A stretch of 64,000 bases of DNA, taken from the NCBI GenBank assembly GCA_043228905.1, contig JBHGNT010000008.1:2294001-2358000 (forward strand), read 5' to 3'. Position 1 is the stretch's first letter. Each line of letters opens with the position of its first letter. This DNA comes from Azolla caroliniana. Taxonomy: Eukaryota; Polypodiophyta. Positions 22,454 through 35,000 of the stretch are shown piece after piece. The notes beneath the pieces are model-generated. The model searched no databases, was not told the DNA's origin, and worked only from the letters and a program-made list of their open reading frames with translations. The translations under genes were made by a program, and so were the position numbers.

Positions 22454-25375
22454 AGAAAGATATATTAACGTCTTCTTAAGGCCAAAATTGGCCCATGAGA
22501 CAGTTGGTTTACAACAAAATTGGTATTTATCCAATCATCAGAACTAAAATAAAGTAAAAATAGAACTTAAACTAAAAGAGTTCTAGTAGTGTACAAAATG
22601 TGGTATACTCGATAAAAGGAAGTGACTTTGCACTAAGCCTAATTTCATTTCCACCCAAGCCTCTCGAAAAGAAGTGGGAGGTCAAAGGGTTTTGGTGTGG
22701 TTGTGACCCATGGTCTCAATGTATAGTGCCCCAGCCATGGCTTCTAGGCGGTGTAGCTCACGTTCCCTTATTTTCTTTATTGCTTCTACACCACGTCGGG
22801 TTGGTTTGAAACCCGACATCCGAGGGCATTTGGTTCTTCTTTGGTTTTTTGCTTCATCACGAAAAAGGCCAAGTGGTGCAGGTGTGTCGACATTGGGTGT
22901 CTCCCCCTGTTCTTGGAAAACTTCATTTCTTACATGTTGGTGAGCATTAGCAACATTATTGTCAACATTTTGTAACTTATTCTCTCTGTGTTGTTTTAGC
23001 TCTAGGATGTATCTGCCTAATTTCTTTATATCTAGAGTATCTAATAGTTTGCCAGGAAGGGTAGGAGAGGAACCAAGTATGTCTTGGTATTTTGCCCTTA
23101 TCTCGGCATAGGTGGGACACTTGCATGTAAAGTGGTACTCATCCTCTATCTCTATGTGGCATAACCTACATATATGTTCCTCCCAAGGGACTCCATTAGT
23201 ACGATCATTCTCAATCTCAAGTTGGTGAGATGATATTCTAAGTTGTCTAATGGCAACCCTTAGTGCATGTGGTAAGAATACATCTAGATATTTGGGTCGC
23301 ATAATAAAACCTAACTTAGAGAATTGCATGAAGTGTTCCTTATAGTACAACAATTTAGATGGGAGTGGCTCTAGTGGGGTGATCCATTTATACCAAATGT
23401 AAATTTGCCATATTTCTTGGCGTATTACTTTATTGCGGTCCTCATGAGAGATTAAAGTGTTATCAATCGTGTGGTTGCACCTAAGGGGAGGGAGGTTATT
23501 AATGTCTAGACCGTTCGCAAGAAGTCAACTCACCATCATGCGATACCATGAGCTAGTATAGCTGGACTCATATAGTGATCGAGAGGCCTTAAAGGCTTGA
23601 TGGGATATTCTATCATGTGGTTGGCTATGTATCCTGTGTATAAAGACTACAAGTTGAAAAAGTGCATCTACTAACATCGGGGGTAAAGTGAACTCAACCC
23701 TAATAATGCCATGTGGTACTGTTGATTTGCTTCGTAGTTGGCGTGATAACATTATCACCAATGGTCTCTCTAATTGCGTCCACATGAAAGATGGTAGTCC
23801 TGGAGCCCAAACCACCGATGCATACATGAGGGAGGGAGTCACTAATGAGTCAAAGAGCCACCCTTAAGTTTGTGGCTCTTGAAAGTATGCTTGATGGCAT
23901 TGTCTCTCGAGGAGTGAGAGGGATGCATGTCCTCTTGTAAGTCTATCCTTCGATGCTTGTGTCATCGAAAATTTACGTGAGTAGGCATTGAAAGTGACTC
24001 CGAGATAGACATATGATCCAACTACCTCAATTGGGCTATGGGAGATAGTTAGGTGACACTTAGCTCTAACTTGGGCCGATGTGTGGAAGATAAGGACTTT
24101 AGTTTTCCCTAGATTCACTGCCAATCCTCGTTGTGCGCAAAAGTCATCTAAGGCATTAAGGTGCCTTCATAGAGGAAAACTATGTCCTATGCATAGAGCA
24201 AGATACGAACCTATGTATCCCCAAGGACTACTCTATTGCCTCCCTTACAAGAAATAAAATCCGTGATCTCATCAATGTAGATCCCAAAAAGAGTCGGAGA
24301 TAGGGGCAACCTTGTTTTACACCAATAGTACTAGTGAAACAAATTGGATAAGCCACCTAGGCATCAAACACACCAGGACACTTGTTCATATAGTGCGTAG
24401 ATGGCCCAAACCATGTCATCTAGTATCCTCAAGCTTTTAAGCCTATCAAACAACCACTCTCTAGGGACCATGTCAAAGGCTTTGCGGAAGTCCACAAAAC
24501 AACAATATAATTTCTTCTTGCGAGCCTTAGTCTAGTCAATTAAGCATCTAAGTGTGAAGATATGATCAATAGTGGAGAAGGCTCGTCTAAAGCCAGCCTG
24601 TTCAGGTGCACGAAGATTTAGGGTCTCCATATAATCGCTAAGCTCTGCCTTCATTACTACACCATATAATTTAGCAAGGGTATGACCTATCATAATGGTC
24701 CTATAGGTATTTGGGTCCATGGGGTCCCTGCCTTTATGTATAGGGGTCACTGTGTTCATAGTCCATTGTGGTGGAAAACCCTCCGCAAGAGCACGATTGA
24801 ATATTAGAGTTAGCAAGGGAGCTAGGCACTCTCTCGCATATATGATGTGTTCTGCTCGCAATCCTGTGTGGTCCATGGACTTCCTATGTTGTAATTTCTT
24901 TATGACCTTCGTGACCCTAGAGGTCATGAAAAGTGTCCCCACAATAGGTCGGGGTGTAGAAGGCATTGGAATGGGTGGTTGGTTTGGGATTCGGTAAAGT
25001 CTCTTTGTATATGTGTGCCAGGTTTCGGGATCTTCGATGGGTGTTTGTGGTCTTGGTTTCCATAATCTCTTCCATGCAATGGCGCAATCACTACTCATGA
25101 GCATATGGTAGAGTTCCCAATATTGGGATGCCTCCCATGCTCGTCTCTTATGACGTGTCATCGTGCGCATTTCTTTGCGAGCTTGTACTGAGGTAATACT
25201 ACCACTGAGTTGCGATTTGTAAGTTGTCTATGTAAGTTCCTACAATCCTCATCATACCATCTATTTTGTGGCATAGATCCTAATCTACCTTGATTGGAGT
25301 GTTTCGTATATGGGAAATTGCTAACTGTTGCGGAGTGAAGGATATGTGTGAGTTTCGTACTAAGGCTCTCTAAGG
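22448..25375 (-). mobile_element. 5'-truncated LINE, family 2, copy B
   Basis: Longer sister of copy A. On the minus strand it starts near 25375, next to a (GT)n(GA)n tract, within the EN-RT linker (NRWYDEDCRNLHRQL). RT follows at 25170-24532 (NTYRTIMIGHTLAKLYG, then EQAGFRRAFSTIDHIFTLR), in a frame broken by a stop at 24532. The catalytic box at 24195-24184 reads Y-A-stop-D in place of YADD. Then come VNLGKTKVLIF, YVYLGVTF, the thumb (SLMYASVVWAPGLPS) and the CRLCHIEIEDEYHFTCKCP block (about 23180-23120). The 3' end is 'ccaattttggccttaagaag ... gttaatatatctttctttctc', running straight into the (GA)n at 22412-22447. Inactive. Confidence 0.9.
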
Positions 25376-25390
25376 ATGTGTGTGTGTGTG

Positions 25391-25428
<38 letters not shown>
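25376..25428. repeat. (GT)n(GA)n tract at the 5' border of LINE copy B
   Basis: About six GT/TG units followed by about 17 GA units. With the GA tract at 22412-22447 it brackets the LINE, as expected if the element went into a GA microsatellite and duplicated part of it. Confidence 0.75.
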
Positions 25429-25431
<3 letters not shown>

Positions 25432-25724
25432 TCAAAATGTTCAAATGATGAGATGGAGATATTGTTCCAATTTTTACGTTATTGGGGTCTACAACACAAT
25501 TGGAATATGCGTAATGCTTTCATGTTTGATAATAGACATGGGGTGAAAGCCTATATAAAGAAGCTTAACAGTATTCTCATGTGAAATTTTTGGATGTTAG
25601 AGCATGTGGGGATCATTTCCTCAAATGCATATTCAAGTTTTTTAGTAGCATTACAGAACGTCCCTCTCCCTACATAGGGATATGATAGGTAGAGGAGACT
25701 AAGAAGTGTTGTAACTAAGTGGAT

Positions 25725-25756
25725 TTTACATACAATTAATATAATTGTGTGCTTTT

Positions 25757-25802
<46 letters not shown>

Positions 25803-25930
25803 TTCTATCATTTGATTGCAATCTATGAGACCCCCCCCCTGCCCATTTGCCCTCGATTGGAAATTTATGACTCAGGGTTGTCCATCCCTATGAGATGGGA
25901 GCATAGCCCATAACGAACATCAAACTATAG
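25725..25930. repeat. GA-flanked dispersed repeat, copy 2 (long form)
   Basis: 'ttttacatacaattaatata', 'attgtgtgcttttacc', (GA)n 25760-25798, then the body from 25801 to 'catcaaactatag'. The part before the GA tract is shared with copy 3, so the true unit is longer than the 125-bp body. Confidence 0.7.
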
Positions 25931-26332
25931 ACAGGTAGATAGAATCAATCAATCTTTTTTAGTGTCCATAGAGAGGCTCGATATTGACCCGTAGGACCTA
26001 AGTACAAAAGTTATCTTCATGTGTGTCTTCTTCGTAAGAAGGGACATTCATAGTTTGAAGCACCACGTCTCGGTGTGTGAATCAGGCAGACACATATGAG
26101 GTCAACCTTCTAAGTGTTCTCTTTTAGAGAGAGAGAGAGAGAAAGCATATCTACAAAAGTTGAAGGAAGTACTAATGTGGTAATTTTCTTTATTAAAGCA
26201 AGTGGAAATTCATTCCTCAATGGAGTGTTCGTCTTGCCTATTGGCAATTCAACATGTTCCACTACCCATGTAGTGTAGTTAGAACTTAGTGGGTGACCAT
26301 ACTCCATTGTCACACCCATTGTAAGTAATGTT

Positions 26333-26630
26333 TTTTACACACATTTATTAATATAATTGTGTGTTTTCACCCAAAAAAAGAGAGAGATAGAGAGAGAGAA
26401 GAGATATTTCTAACATTCGATTGTGATCTATGAGACCTCTTGCCTATTTGCCCTCGAACGAATATTATGCCTCAAGGTTGACCATCTTATGAGCTGGGAG
26501 CATAGCCAAAATTGAGCGTCAAACTAGAGAATATATATTTAGTTAATTATTTATTTATTTAACGTTCAATTGGGCTCTATGAGACCTACCCATTTTCCCT
26601 TGAATGAAAATTTAAACTTCTTGACAGTTG
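26333..26630. repeat. GA-flanked dispersed repeat, copy 3 plus partial copy 4
   Basis: Copy 3: 'tttacacacatttattaata', 'attgtgtgttttcaccc', a short imperfect GA tract, then the body 26405-26530. It is followed after an A/T-rich join by a partial body (26560-26630: 'acgttcaattgggctctatgagacc'). A 26.1-kb GA tract (26127-26141) marks another fragment. Confidence 0.65.
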
Positions 26631-26979
26631 GTCGAACCACCATAAGTTTTGGACAGCCTGCTACTTCCTTTGCCCTGTCGACGTGGGGAAACCTTCTTTT
26701 TCAACGCCATAATATATGTATATATATCCATCATCATGTTGAGCACCCATTCATTTTATGTGCAGTTCCTCGACACAATGCCAACCAAACTCTATAGTAA
26801 AATTCCCACACGGGAATCAATGCTTAGCTCTCAAACCAAAGTTGATTTTTAACAGGAGAATTGTTTTGAGCCCATTTCTGTTAGCATGAATCCTTCATTG
26901 GGAAGTCACTTGCTACTTAGATTCAATTTGGTTTATCTTAATTAGCATTAGCTATTGATAAACATGAACTTGTAATACA

Positions 26980-27140
26980 ATGGGAATTTAAAGGCATTAA
27001 TAGATTCACAATTTTCATAGATTGCGGCACTAGGACTCCACAAGTTCAATGGTCATCTATGAGGTGAATAAGACATTAATAGACCCACAATTTTCATCGG
27101 CACTAGGTCTCCACAAGTTGAAGAGTGGCGATATCATTGA
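26980..27140. repeat. Local repeat 'cattaatagacccacaattttcat / cactaggtctccacaagtt'
   Basis: Two adjacent copies (about 26990-27060 and 27068-27135), and a third, more diverged one at about 22105-22175 ('gggcctccacaagtttgaga'). It lies close to the GA-flanked repeats and may be a further module of the same element. Confidence 0.5.
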
Positions 27141-30100
27141 TCCATTTGCTATAAAAAATGGAAATCCCCCTCAGTCAAAGGAAGTGATAAATATTTATTT
27201 AGCTTTAATGGTGCATGACGACACCTCGAGTTATTGGACGTTTCTTTTGGGAATATATTAATCTTTAGCGGCTTTATTTAACAAGCTATGGTTTTGATTA
27301 TTGAACATAATCGACCACACAACGAAAACAAGCTTTTGAGACCCAATGATTTTCTCATATGCATAAAAAGTAAGTTGGTATAGCTCTGAGAGATAGGGTT
27401 TATATTCTCATTCTTATGTAATATGTAGTACTAGCTTGTAGATATGGTTAAATCATGGCATCGTGGTACAAAAAGTATTGTCTTTGACACAACCCATTTA
27501 TTATTGTTTTGGTTATATGTGGTGAAAGTTTCATCTCACAAATTTTCGGTTTGTAATAACTACAAATTCGGCACTTGATGGGCTCTTTAATCAAATCAGG
27601 GATCATAGTACATGTTGAGTTTGCAAGGATTGATCGAAATTCTAAATAAAATAATGCATAGTTGGTAGAAAAATCCGATCACCTATGCACTTGTCGCCCT
27701 TGGGATATGGAAACATACATACTTATTACAATTCAATTTTTTGTTTAAATCATTCTTTATGTAGTGTGGCTATTGAAACTATCACACGCCACTGTCATAA
27801 GAGGTAAAGTACACCCTTTTATGATTTCGGTTATGAATACTATGGGGCATCATCACATCTCACCTATAACTATTCACACTCACTAGACTCACACAGGTTC
27901 GGAATGCTAAGGTTTGCAAGGTTTTTCTTAAAAAGTTTAGATGACTATGCTGGTAACAACCCTATTAACATCATTAGTGCCTCCTTGGGATTATCCTAAC
28001 TATGATATATGTGAAGTGTTTTGTACTTACATGATGTTTGTCTATTTATTCTTATTCCATCTTCCTCCAACAATCAAGCTTGCACATGAAAAGTGATTAA
28101 TATCTACTACCAAAAAAAGGTCACTTTGGAGAAACTTATATACTTTATGCACAATTATAATTTTCCCTTGGTTATGATGAGATTATTTCGTGATTAAAAT
28201 CACTTTCTCTTGGTATGTATACATAGCACAATAATGATGAGGAAACAACAAATAGAAGATTACAAGGACGCCAAAAAGCTATAAGTATCAATTTTGATAC
28301 ATACATGTTATTTAGTGGTGTCTATATGTATATAAACAAGGCATGCGTGCTAAAGCACGATCATGTAAAAGCATTGCCTATATGTCTCATCTTAAAATAT
28401 CTTTATGGTTAGAGCGGATAGAGTCATGCCTTAGAGGAGTAGGTCATGGGTCTAAGGTCTAAACCAACTTATCCAATTCAAGGTTCGTATAAGAAATAAA
28501 AACAAGTACATTGATTTAGAATGGTTGTATGGCATGCCTAAATGCAAACATGTATTATGGGCATGTGGATGCACATTCAAGTCCTCCTTCTATCTTTCTA
28601 CCCTCGAAATATTTCTATCTTATGATAAAGACGCATAATGTTACCACTAGTAAATATCATGGAACACAAATTTATGTCAAGTAAATGCAATGCTAGGACA
28701 AGCTTATGTTGGCCGATGCATTCAAAAGTTCATGGTAAATATTTGTAATGAGGTGTGATATTTATGTTCATGGAATGAATAGATGATGGGATAGCTGAGC
28801 AAATTTGAGTACAACGGAATCAAGGTTAATAGCAATACATAAACGTGACAAAAAACTTTGGGACATACTAATTGTACTATCAAGCTTGTAAAAAATCTCC
28901 GACTTTGCTTAGAGTTGCTTTTTGTTACTCATGTTTTTAGTAATATAGTGTGTGATATGTTGTTCTTCAAGCATTGGGCGTCAAATGTCAACGCTAATAC
29001 GTGTACTTATGTTGTGTAAGCAATTGGTTGAACACAATGATGGATGGATCGATTTCTTGACCAGCAACGATATAATGAATGGATGAAGGTTTTCTTGCTT
29101 GGAAGTTAGTAGTTGGGAGCATATCCATGATATAATGATTGCTTGTCCCAAGGCAACTAGTCAAATGAAGGTCAAGGACTGATGAAATTAGAAGCCATAA
29201 TCTTGTGGTTATTTTGAATCTATTTCTTGGATGAAGGTTCGGTGCTTACTTCGTTTTGATACACTTATCAACCAAAGGTTGAGAATGGTTTATAGAAGGA
29301 GATTGTCATTCTTTGGAGGAAGGTTGGCAATTTCATTTAGGTAGGGGCCAACCAACAACCCTAGTGAGTAGCTACATGTCGTATTAACAATGGTGATCCT
29401 TGTAAGATAAAGGCATGAGATTGGCAATAGGAGATTTACACATTCTTTGTTTGTGAGGTTGGGAAAATAGAAGCCAACCTCGACAATTAATTGGTCAATA
29501 AGAGTTTATTCATTCATTGGAAAATCAAGGAAGTCGAGGTCTAGGAATGGATGATAGGAATCTATTCTCGTCCCCCAACTTCAAACTTCTCCAACGTTGT
29601 TTGTTGTGTGGAAGATAGTAAGTCGCATTCTGCATAATGCTCTAACATTGAGGATTCCTCAATCATGACATGATAAGGGCCCTAAGTATCTTGATGTGGT
29701 CTCATTCCGCTACCATCTTGTCCATCACCTATAACACCCTCCTCCTCCCTTACCCTAGCTACATCGTACATGACACACATTTTCTCTGTTTTCCACTTGT
29801 AACCAAACAGAGAGGATGGTTAAAATCTTGCATGGTAAGAAGGAACTATGATCCAACAACATGATATGACAAAAAGTCGGATCATGTTACAATAGCCGAA
29901 CACATGGATGTGATGGGATCATGGTATCACAACATAACGAGGAGGTAACCGAGATCAAGCTGCATGAGACAATGCACGATACAACAAAAAGTCAGGATGA
30001 ACCCGCGTGTTATGATATGCGAAACCGCATGGATGCGGAGGAATCATGGCATCGCAAAACATAACAAAGGGTGTCTAAAGGAATTTGATCGTGTCACGAG

Positions 30101-30290
30101 GGATGATGTCCAAGACGTGTTTTTATGTATGTATGGCTTGGCAGTAATGTCAGACCACCACAACATGTATGTGTTCACATGCGAAAGTGTGATCTTCATT
30201 GAAATCTAAGAGGTCACAAGCTCGACAAAGAGAGAGAGGCGAATGATCAATAGAGAGACATTGGTGGTGGTGGTGGGGGGGCGCTCTCAA
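27141..30290. other. Long A/T-rich spacer, no gene recognised
   Basis: Open frames are short, with no domain I recognise and no convincing exon series. Low-complexity and diverged repeat material is likely but no family can be named. Confidence 0.5.
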
Positions 30291-30294
30291 TGGA

Positions 30295-30600
30295 TGAATC
30301 GATAGGTTGCAAAGAAGTGTGGATCTATTGATCGATCGATAGGCTGCAAAGTGACGATGGATGGATTGATAGGCTGCAAAGTGTGGATGGATGGATCGAT
30401 AGGCTTCAAAGAAGTGTGGAATCGATATCGATCGATCGATCTATCAACGAAGGAGTGGCGAAGATCAATCGATCGATCGATCTATCAACGAAGGAGTGGT
30501 GAAGATCAATCGATCGATCGATCTATCAACGAAGGAGTGGCGAAGATCAATCGATCGATCGATCTATCAATGAAGGAGTGGCAAAGATCAATCGAGAGAC
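30295..30600. repeat. Minisatellite with 41-bp unit rich in ATCGATCG
   Basis: About four units of 41 bp ('atcaatcgatcgatcgatct' + 'atcaacgaaggagtggcgaag') at 30425-30590, preceded by 3-4 shorter units with 'gataggctgcaaagtgtgga'. ATCGATCGATCGAT is self-complementary. A long + open frame here encodes only RSID-type repeats and is not called a gene. Confidence 0.9.
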
Positions 30601-30977
30601 ATTTGTTTGGGGGGGGGGTGTGTCTGTCGATCAATGGATCGATCGATTGCCTGCAAGTGTGGATGGATGGATGGATGGATGGATGGAAGAGCAGATCACG
30701 CAGAATGCAGGCCATGGCCATGGCCATGGTGATGGTGGGCAGTCAGTCAATTACAAACAGAGATAGACACAGAAAAAACAGGGGAACCATAGGAAAAAAA
30801 AAAACAGAGGAGGCAAAAAGGAAAGGAAAAGAAAAGACAAAAAGAAAAGATTTCAATCTCTCGTGTCTCCAGCTCATTTCATTCCCCTGCTCTCTCTCTC
30901 TCTCTCTTCTCTTTCCTTCTTGTCAGTGCTCTCTTCTGTCTCTCTCTGTCTTCTCTGCCTTCATTCACAGCCAAACA

Positions 30978-31055
30978 GAAGAAGAAGAAGAAGAAGAAGA
31001 AGAAGAAGAAGAAAGAAAGAAAGAAAGAAAGAAGGAAGGAAGGAAAGAAAGAAAG
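30978..31055 (+). repeat. Purine-only tract (GAA)n(GAAA)n(GGAA)n
   Basis: About 75 bases with almost no pyrimidine: about twelve GAA units, then AGAA and GGAA units. It lies about 1 kb upstream of the kinase ATG and may belong to its promoter or leader. (TA)n follows at 31131-31151. Confidence 0.9.
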
Positions 31056-31199
31056 CTTCTCCTCCCTCTTCCTATCTCTGTTTCTCAGGCATGGCGACCT
31101 TCACAGCTCGCTTTCCACGTTTGCTCATATAGTATATATATATATATATATCCTTCAACGCATACGCATTCTCACGACCCTCCATATCAGATACTCTGA

Positions 31200-31760
31200 T
31201 TGCATTTCCTCCTCTCTGTGTGAAACCCTAACCGGTTCACCGATACCTAACCCTATCCGTATAACTGGGTTAGAGAGAGAGAGAGAGCGATAACCCTAAC
31301 TGGGTCATTGAGTTAGCCCTAACTGGTTTGCAGGTGCATAACCCTGTACGTGGCTGGGTTATTGAGTTAGCCCTATCTGGTTCGCAGGTGCATAACCGGG
31401 TCATTGAGGCAACCCTAACTGGTTCAGATAGTGATAAAACTAACCAAGTAACCTTGCATTGTTCAGGGAGATAACCTTAACACTTAACTTTAACCGTAAC
31501 CCTAACTGGTTCAAGCATATAAACAATTTAACTGAAGAGAAAAATAACCCTAACTGGGTCAAAAGAGATAACCCTAACTGGTTCAGTGAGAACCTTAGCT
31601 GTAATCGGGTTTACGGAGATATCCCAAACTATAATCTGTTCAAACAGATAAACCCAACTGGTCCAGAGAGATAGCCTAACTACTTCAGGGAGATAACCCT
31701 CATTACAACACTTATCCCAACTGGTTGGGGAAGAGATAACCCTAACCAACAGGCCCTGAA
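31200..31760 (+). repeat. Degenerate minisatellite with telomere-like AACCCTAAC core, upstream of the kinase
   Basis: About 20 irregular units spaced about 20-30 bp apart, of the form 'gataaccctaactggttca', some with 'gggtca' in place of 'ggttca'. Nearly all keep the AACCCTAAC or TAACC core. It ends about 260 bp before the kinase start codon, in promoter or leader position. Confidence 0.8.
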
Positions 31761-32018
31761 TTTGATAAACCCAATTCTGGCTTTTTCTTGAGATAACGCC
31801 AACGCCAACTCGGACTTGATCAAGGAGGTAACATAAAACCCATCTGGTTCAGACAGTTAAAACTTAAGCCTGATTGAATCCAGATACACTAATCACAGCT
31901 TAGACAGGGCCATCATAAAGCAAAATTCACCATTTCACTTTGCGTTTTGTATTCGCAATGTGTGACATTGTATAGGGTTTTTACTATCAGTGACGTTCAG
32001 AAAAGTTTTAGAAAAAAA

Positions 32019-35000
32019 ATGGAATTTGTGAGCAATGAGCTCTCCAAGAAGACAATTGTGTTCGGATTGAAGTTATGGGTTGTTGTCGGCATTGGGATTG
32101 GTGTACTTTTTGTTCTGATCTTGTTTTGCCTCTCTTTATGTCTAACATCTCGGAAGAAATCATTGAAGAAGAAGAAGAAGAAGAAGCATGGCCTTATTGT
32201 CTCAAAACCACCCAAAGATCTAATGCTGGATCGATCAAGGCAACCTCCCTCGCATCGTGTCTTGAATGAGCCCAACAATGTGTTAAGAAATGCTGTTGCA
32301 AACAACACAGGTAAAGATAAGGATACAGATAAAGATGTTCTTGTTACACAAGCCCAGCAACAAGAGAGAGAGAGCGACCTCAACAGAGTTAATAACAAGG
32401 AATCTGTGAATAGGAATATGCATGCAACAAGGCAAGAAGAAACAAGGATAGAGATGGGGAATAGGGTTCTTCGACTACCGCCCATGGAAAAAGGTGTGGT
32501 GGAAGGAGAGAGGAGAGGGGAACCTCTGAACAATATCAACAACAACAACAATATTGGTCATGAAAAGGGATGGAATGCTAGTGGAGATTCTCGTTTTATA
32601 GATTCTCCATTAGCGAATATATCAGTTCCTGAGGTGTCTCACCTTGGCTGGGGTCATTGGTATACTTTACGGGAGCTTGAGGCTGCAACTGATTCCTTCT
32701 CTGATTCTAATGTGCTTGGTGAAGGTGGATATGGTATTGTTTACTTGGGTCATTTGCCTGATGGAACTCGTATAGCTGTGAAAAACCTTCTAAATAACCG
32801 GTACATGTTTCTTCCACTGCATTTTAATGTATATTTCAATAATGTTCTATCTATTCTGATAATTTAGAATACTTGAGAGTATTCTGGTACATACCCAACA
32901 ACTTTGGGGTATTCTGGTTGTTTTGCCCTAGATTCTATCATATGTCTGTGCAATCTGGCTCTGATTGTTTATATATATCATTGCTAGGAACATATCCTTC
33001 TAATTGTACATTTTACGTACTAAACATGAGAAATTAAATAAAGCATGTAGAATGCTAGAGTATTATGTCCCACCTAATTGATCCCCCCCTCCCCAAAACC
33101 AGCAATATACCCTGTTATTAGGCTAATTATATATTGGGGGAGTGCAATCCTTATTGTTTTTGAATATTTTAAATAACTGGACAAGGTGTTCAACTATTTT
33201 GACATCTGAAGGATTTTGAAACACAGAGGACAAGCAGAAAGAGAATTTAAGATTGAAGTGGAGGCCATTGGCCGAGTAAGGCATAAAAATCTTGTTCGTC
33301 TAATTGGCTACTGCATGGAGGGATCTCAAAGGTAACTTATCTTGTTTTGGGCCCACCTTTCAACATAATGCTAAAGCACGCTCCTTGTTTTGGTCTTTTA
33401 TTTCAATATAACCACTTCTGAAAATAATGAAATGGAACTCATCGTTGAAATGCTATTATCTACTATCAACGTGTGCTATATCCATTAGAACTGGGTAGAT
33501 CCTAACTTTAGCATCAATGATAAGATTGGTTTTGAGAATAATGTTACTTCATATTGTCCAGGATGCTTGTTTACGAATATGTTGACAATGGAAATTTGGA
33601 GCAGTGGTTACATGGACAGTTAGGAGATCATCCAGCAATGTCTTGGGATATACGAATGAAGATTATTCTTGGTACTGCAAAAGGGTACTTTTTAGAACCC
33701 CATGTCACCTAAATTTCTATCATTGTGTTTTCTTTTGTTGTTATCAATGTGTGCTTGTGTCTTAAGATGTTTCCACTGCTGACTATCTATTTTAGGACAT
33801 CATATTGTGATTGAAATTTTACATCTCAATGTGTTGTGGCATCATATCCTTATATTCTATTATATGTAATCATAACTGCTGAAGTAAGGACATATGATGC
33901 TTGCTAAACAAGAAAGACACTGATCTCAATGAGATCCTTCTTACATGAACATTATTCAGTGGTGGTGTATCTTTCATGTGTCAACATGTCATTGGACCCA
34001 CATTCATATAGGGATTTGCTCATGTCCAAAGTGTGACTTCTCTCTTTATCTTTGAGTGCAAACCTCAATAACAAGGCTGAATAGCACAATAGGGTTAGCT
34101 TGGCTTGTGGCAAGAAAGAGAACTTCCATGATATACTGTCATACAATGCTAATTGTTGTGAGAGGCTTGCATGAATCCACCCTCTATATATTTGATTGCC
34201 AACCTCAGTAACAGTGGAATGATGCGATAGATGTGATTTGCATCATGGAAAGTAGAATATGATTCAATCTTGTGAAGAAAATTTGTACTTTCATGATATG
34301 GTGTTATATAATGCTCTTGATGCACTTCAAGAGCAATCTAATTGGATTATCATTCTCCACAACAATAGCTTACCTTTGAAATGACTATATAGTGAAGTTG
34401 CACCGGTCAAGTACTTTTTTAGTACCATATCGAGTGCCCATATGATGTGATGTTGGGATTAATGGGTGGGAAGCACCCAGCAATATGCAATCAATCACAA
34501 TCAACTGCCAACTATGTCATGCTACTCCATTTTAATTCTTGGTTTCGGATTCATTTACTATAGCTTTCCTGCTTTTCATTGTTTTTAGATTCCCTATTTC
34601 TGTTTTGCAGTATGTTAGCAGCTACATTCACATAGACTGCATTATTTGTTTGTCTATGTATTTTTTGATAGTGTTCATGTGAACTGATGCTGCGCATCTT
34701 TTTAACCTATGTATTGTACATCTTTTTAATATAATCAACATCTATTTTGGTGAAAACATCAGATTTCATGTGCTGACACGGGCATGGTTGGCTAAAATAC
34801 AGGCTGGCTTATTTGCATGAGGGCCTGGAGCCCAAAGTTGTGCACCGGGATGTGAAATCTAGCAACATTTTAATAGATAGCCAGTGGAATCCAAAAGTTG
34901 CTGATTTCGGACTTGCAAAACTTTTAGGAACTGGGAATAGCCATGTTACAACAAGGGTGATGGGGACTTTTGGGTAAATATTCAAGAGATATTTCCAAGT

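Noticed and set aside
28420-28500. tRNA-like boxes 'ggttagagcgg' and 'aaggttcgtataag'
   Set aside because: The boxes are individually weak, no cloverleaf can be drawn, and there is no second copy in the window to support a SINE.
30351-31199. 282-codon open frame with RSID-type repeats and basic tail
   Set aside because: It is the translation of the 41-bp minisatellite plus the purine tract; the content is repeat-driven and resembles no protein.
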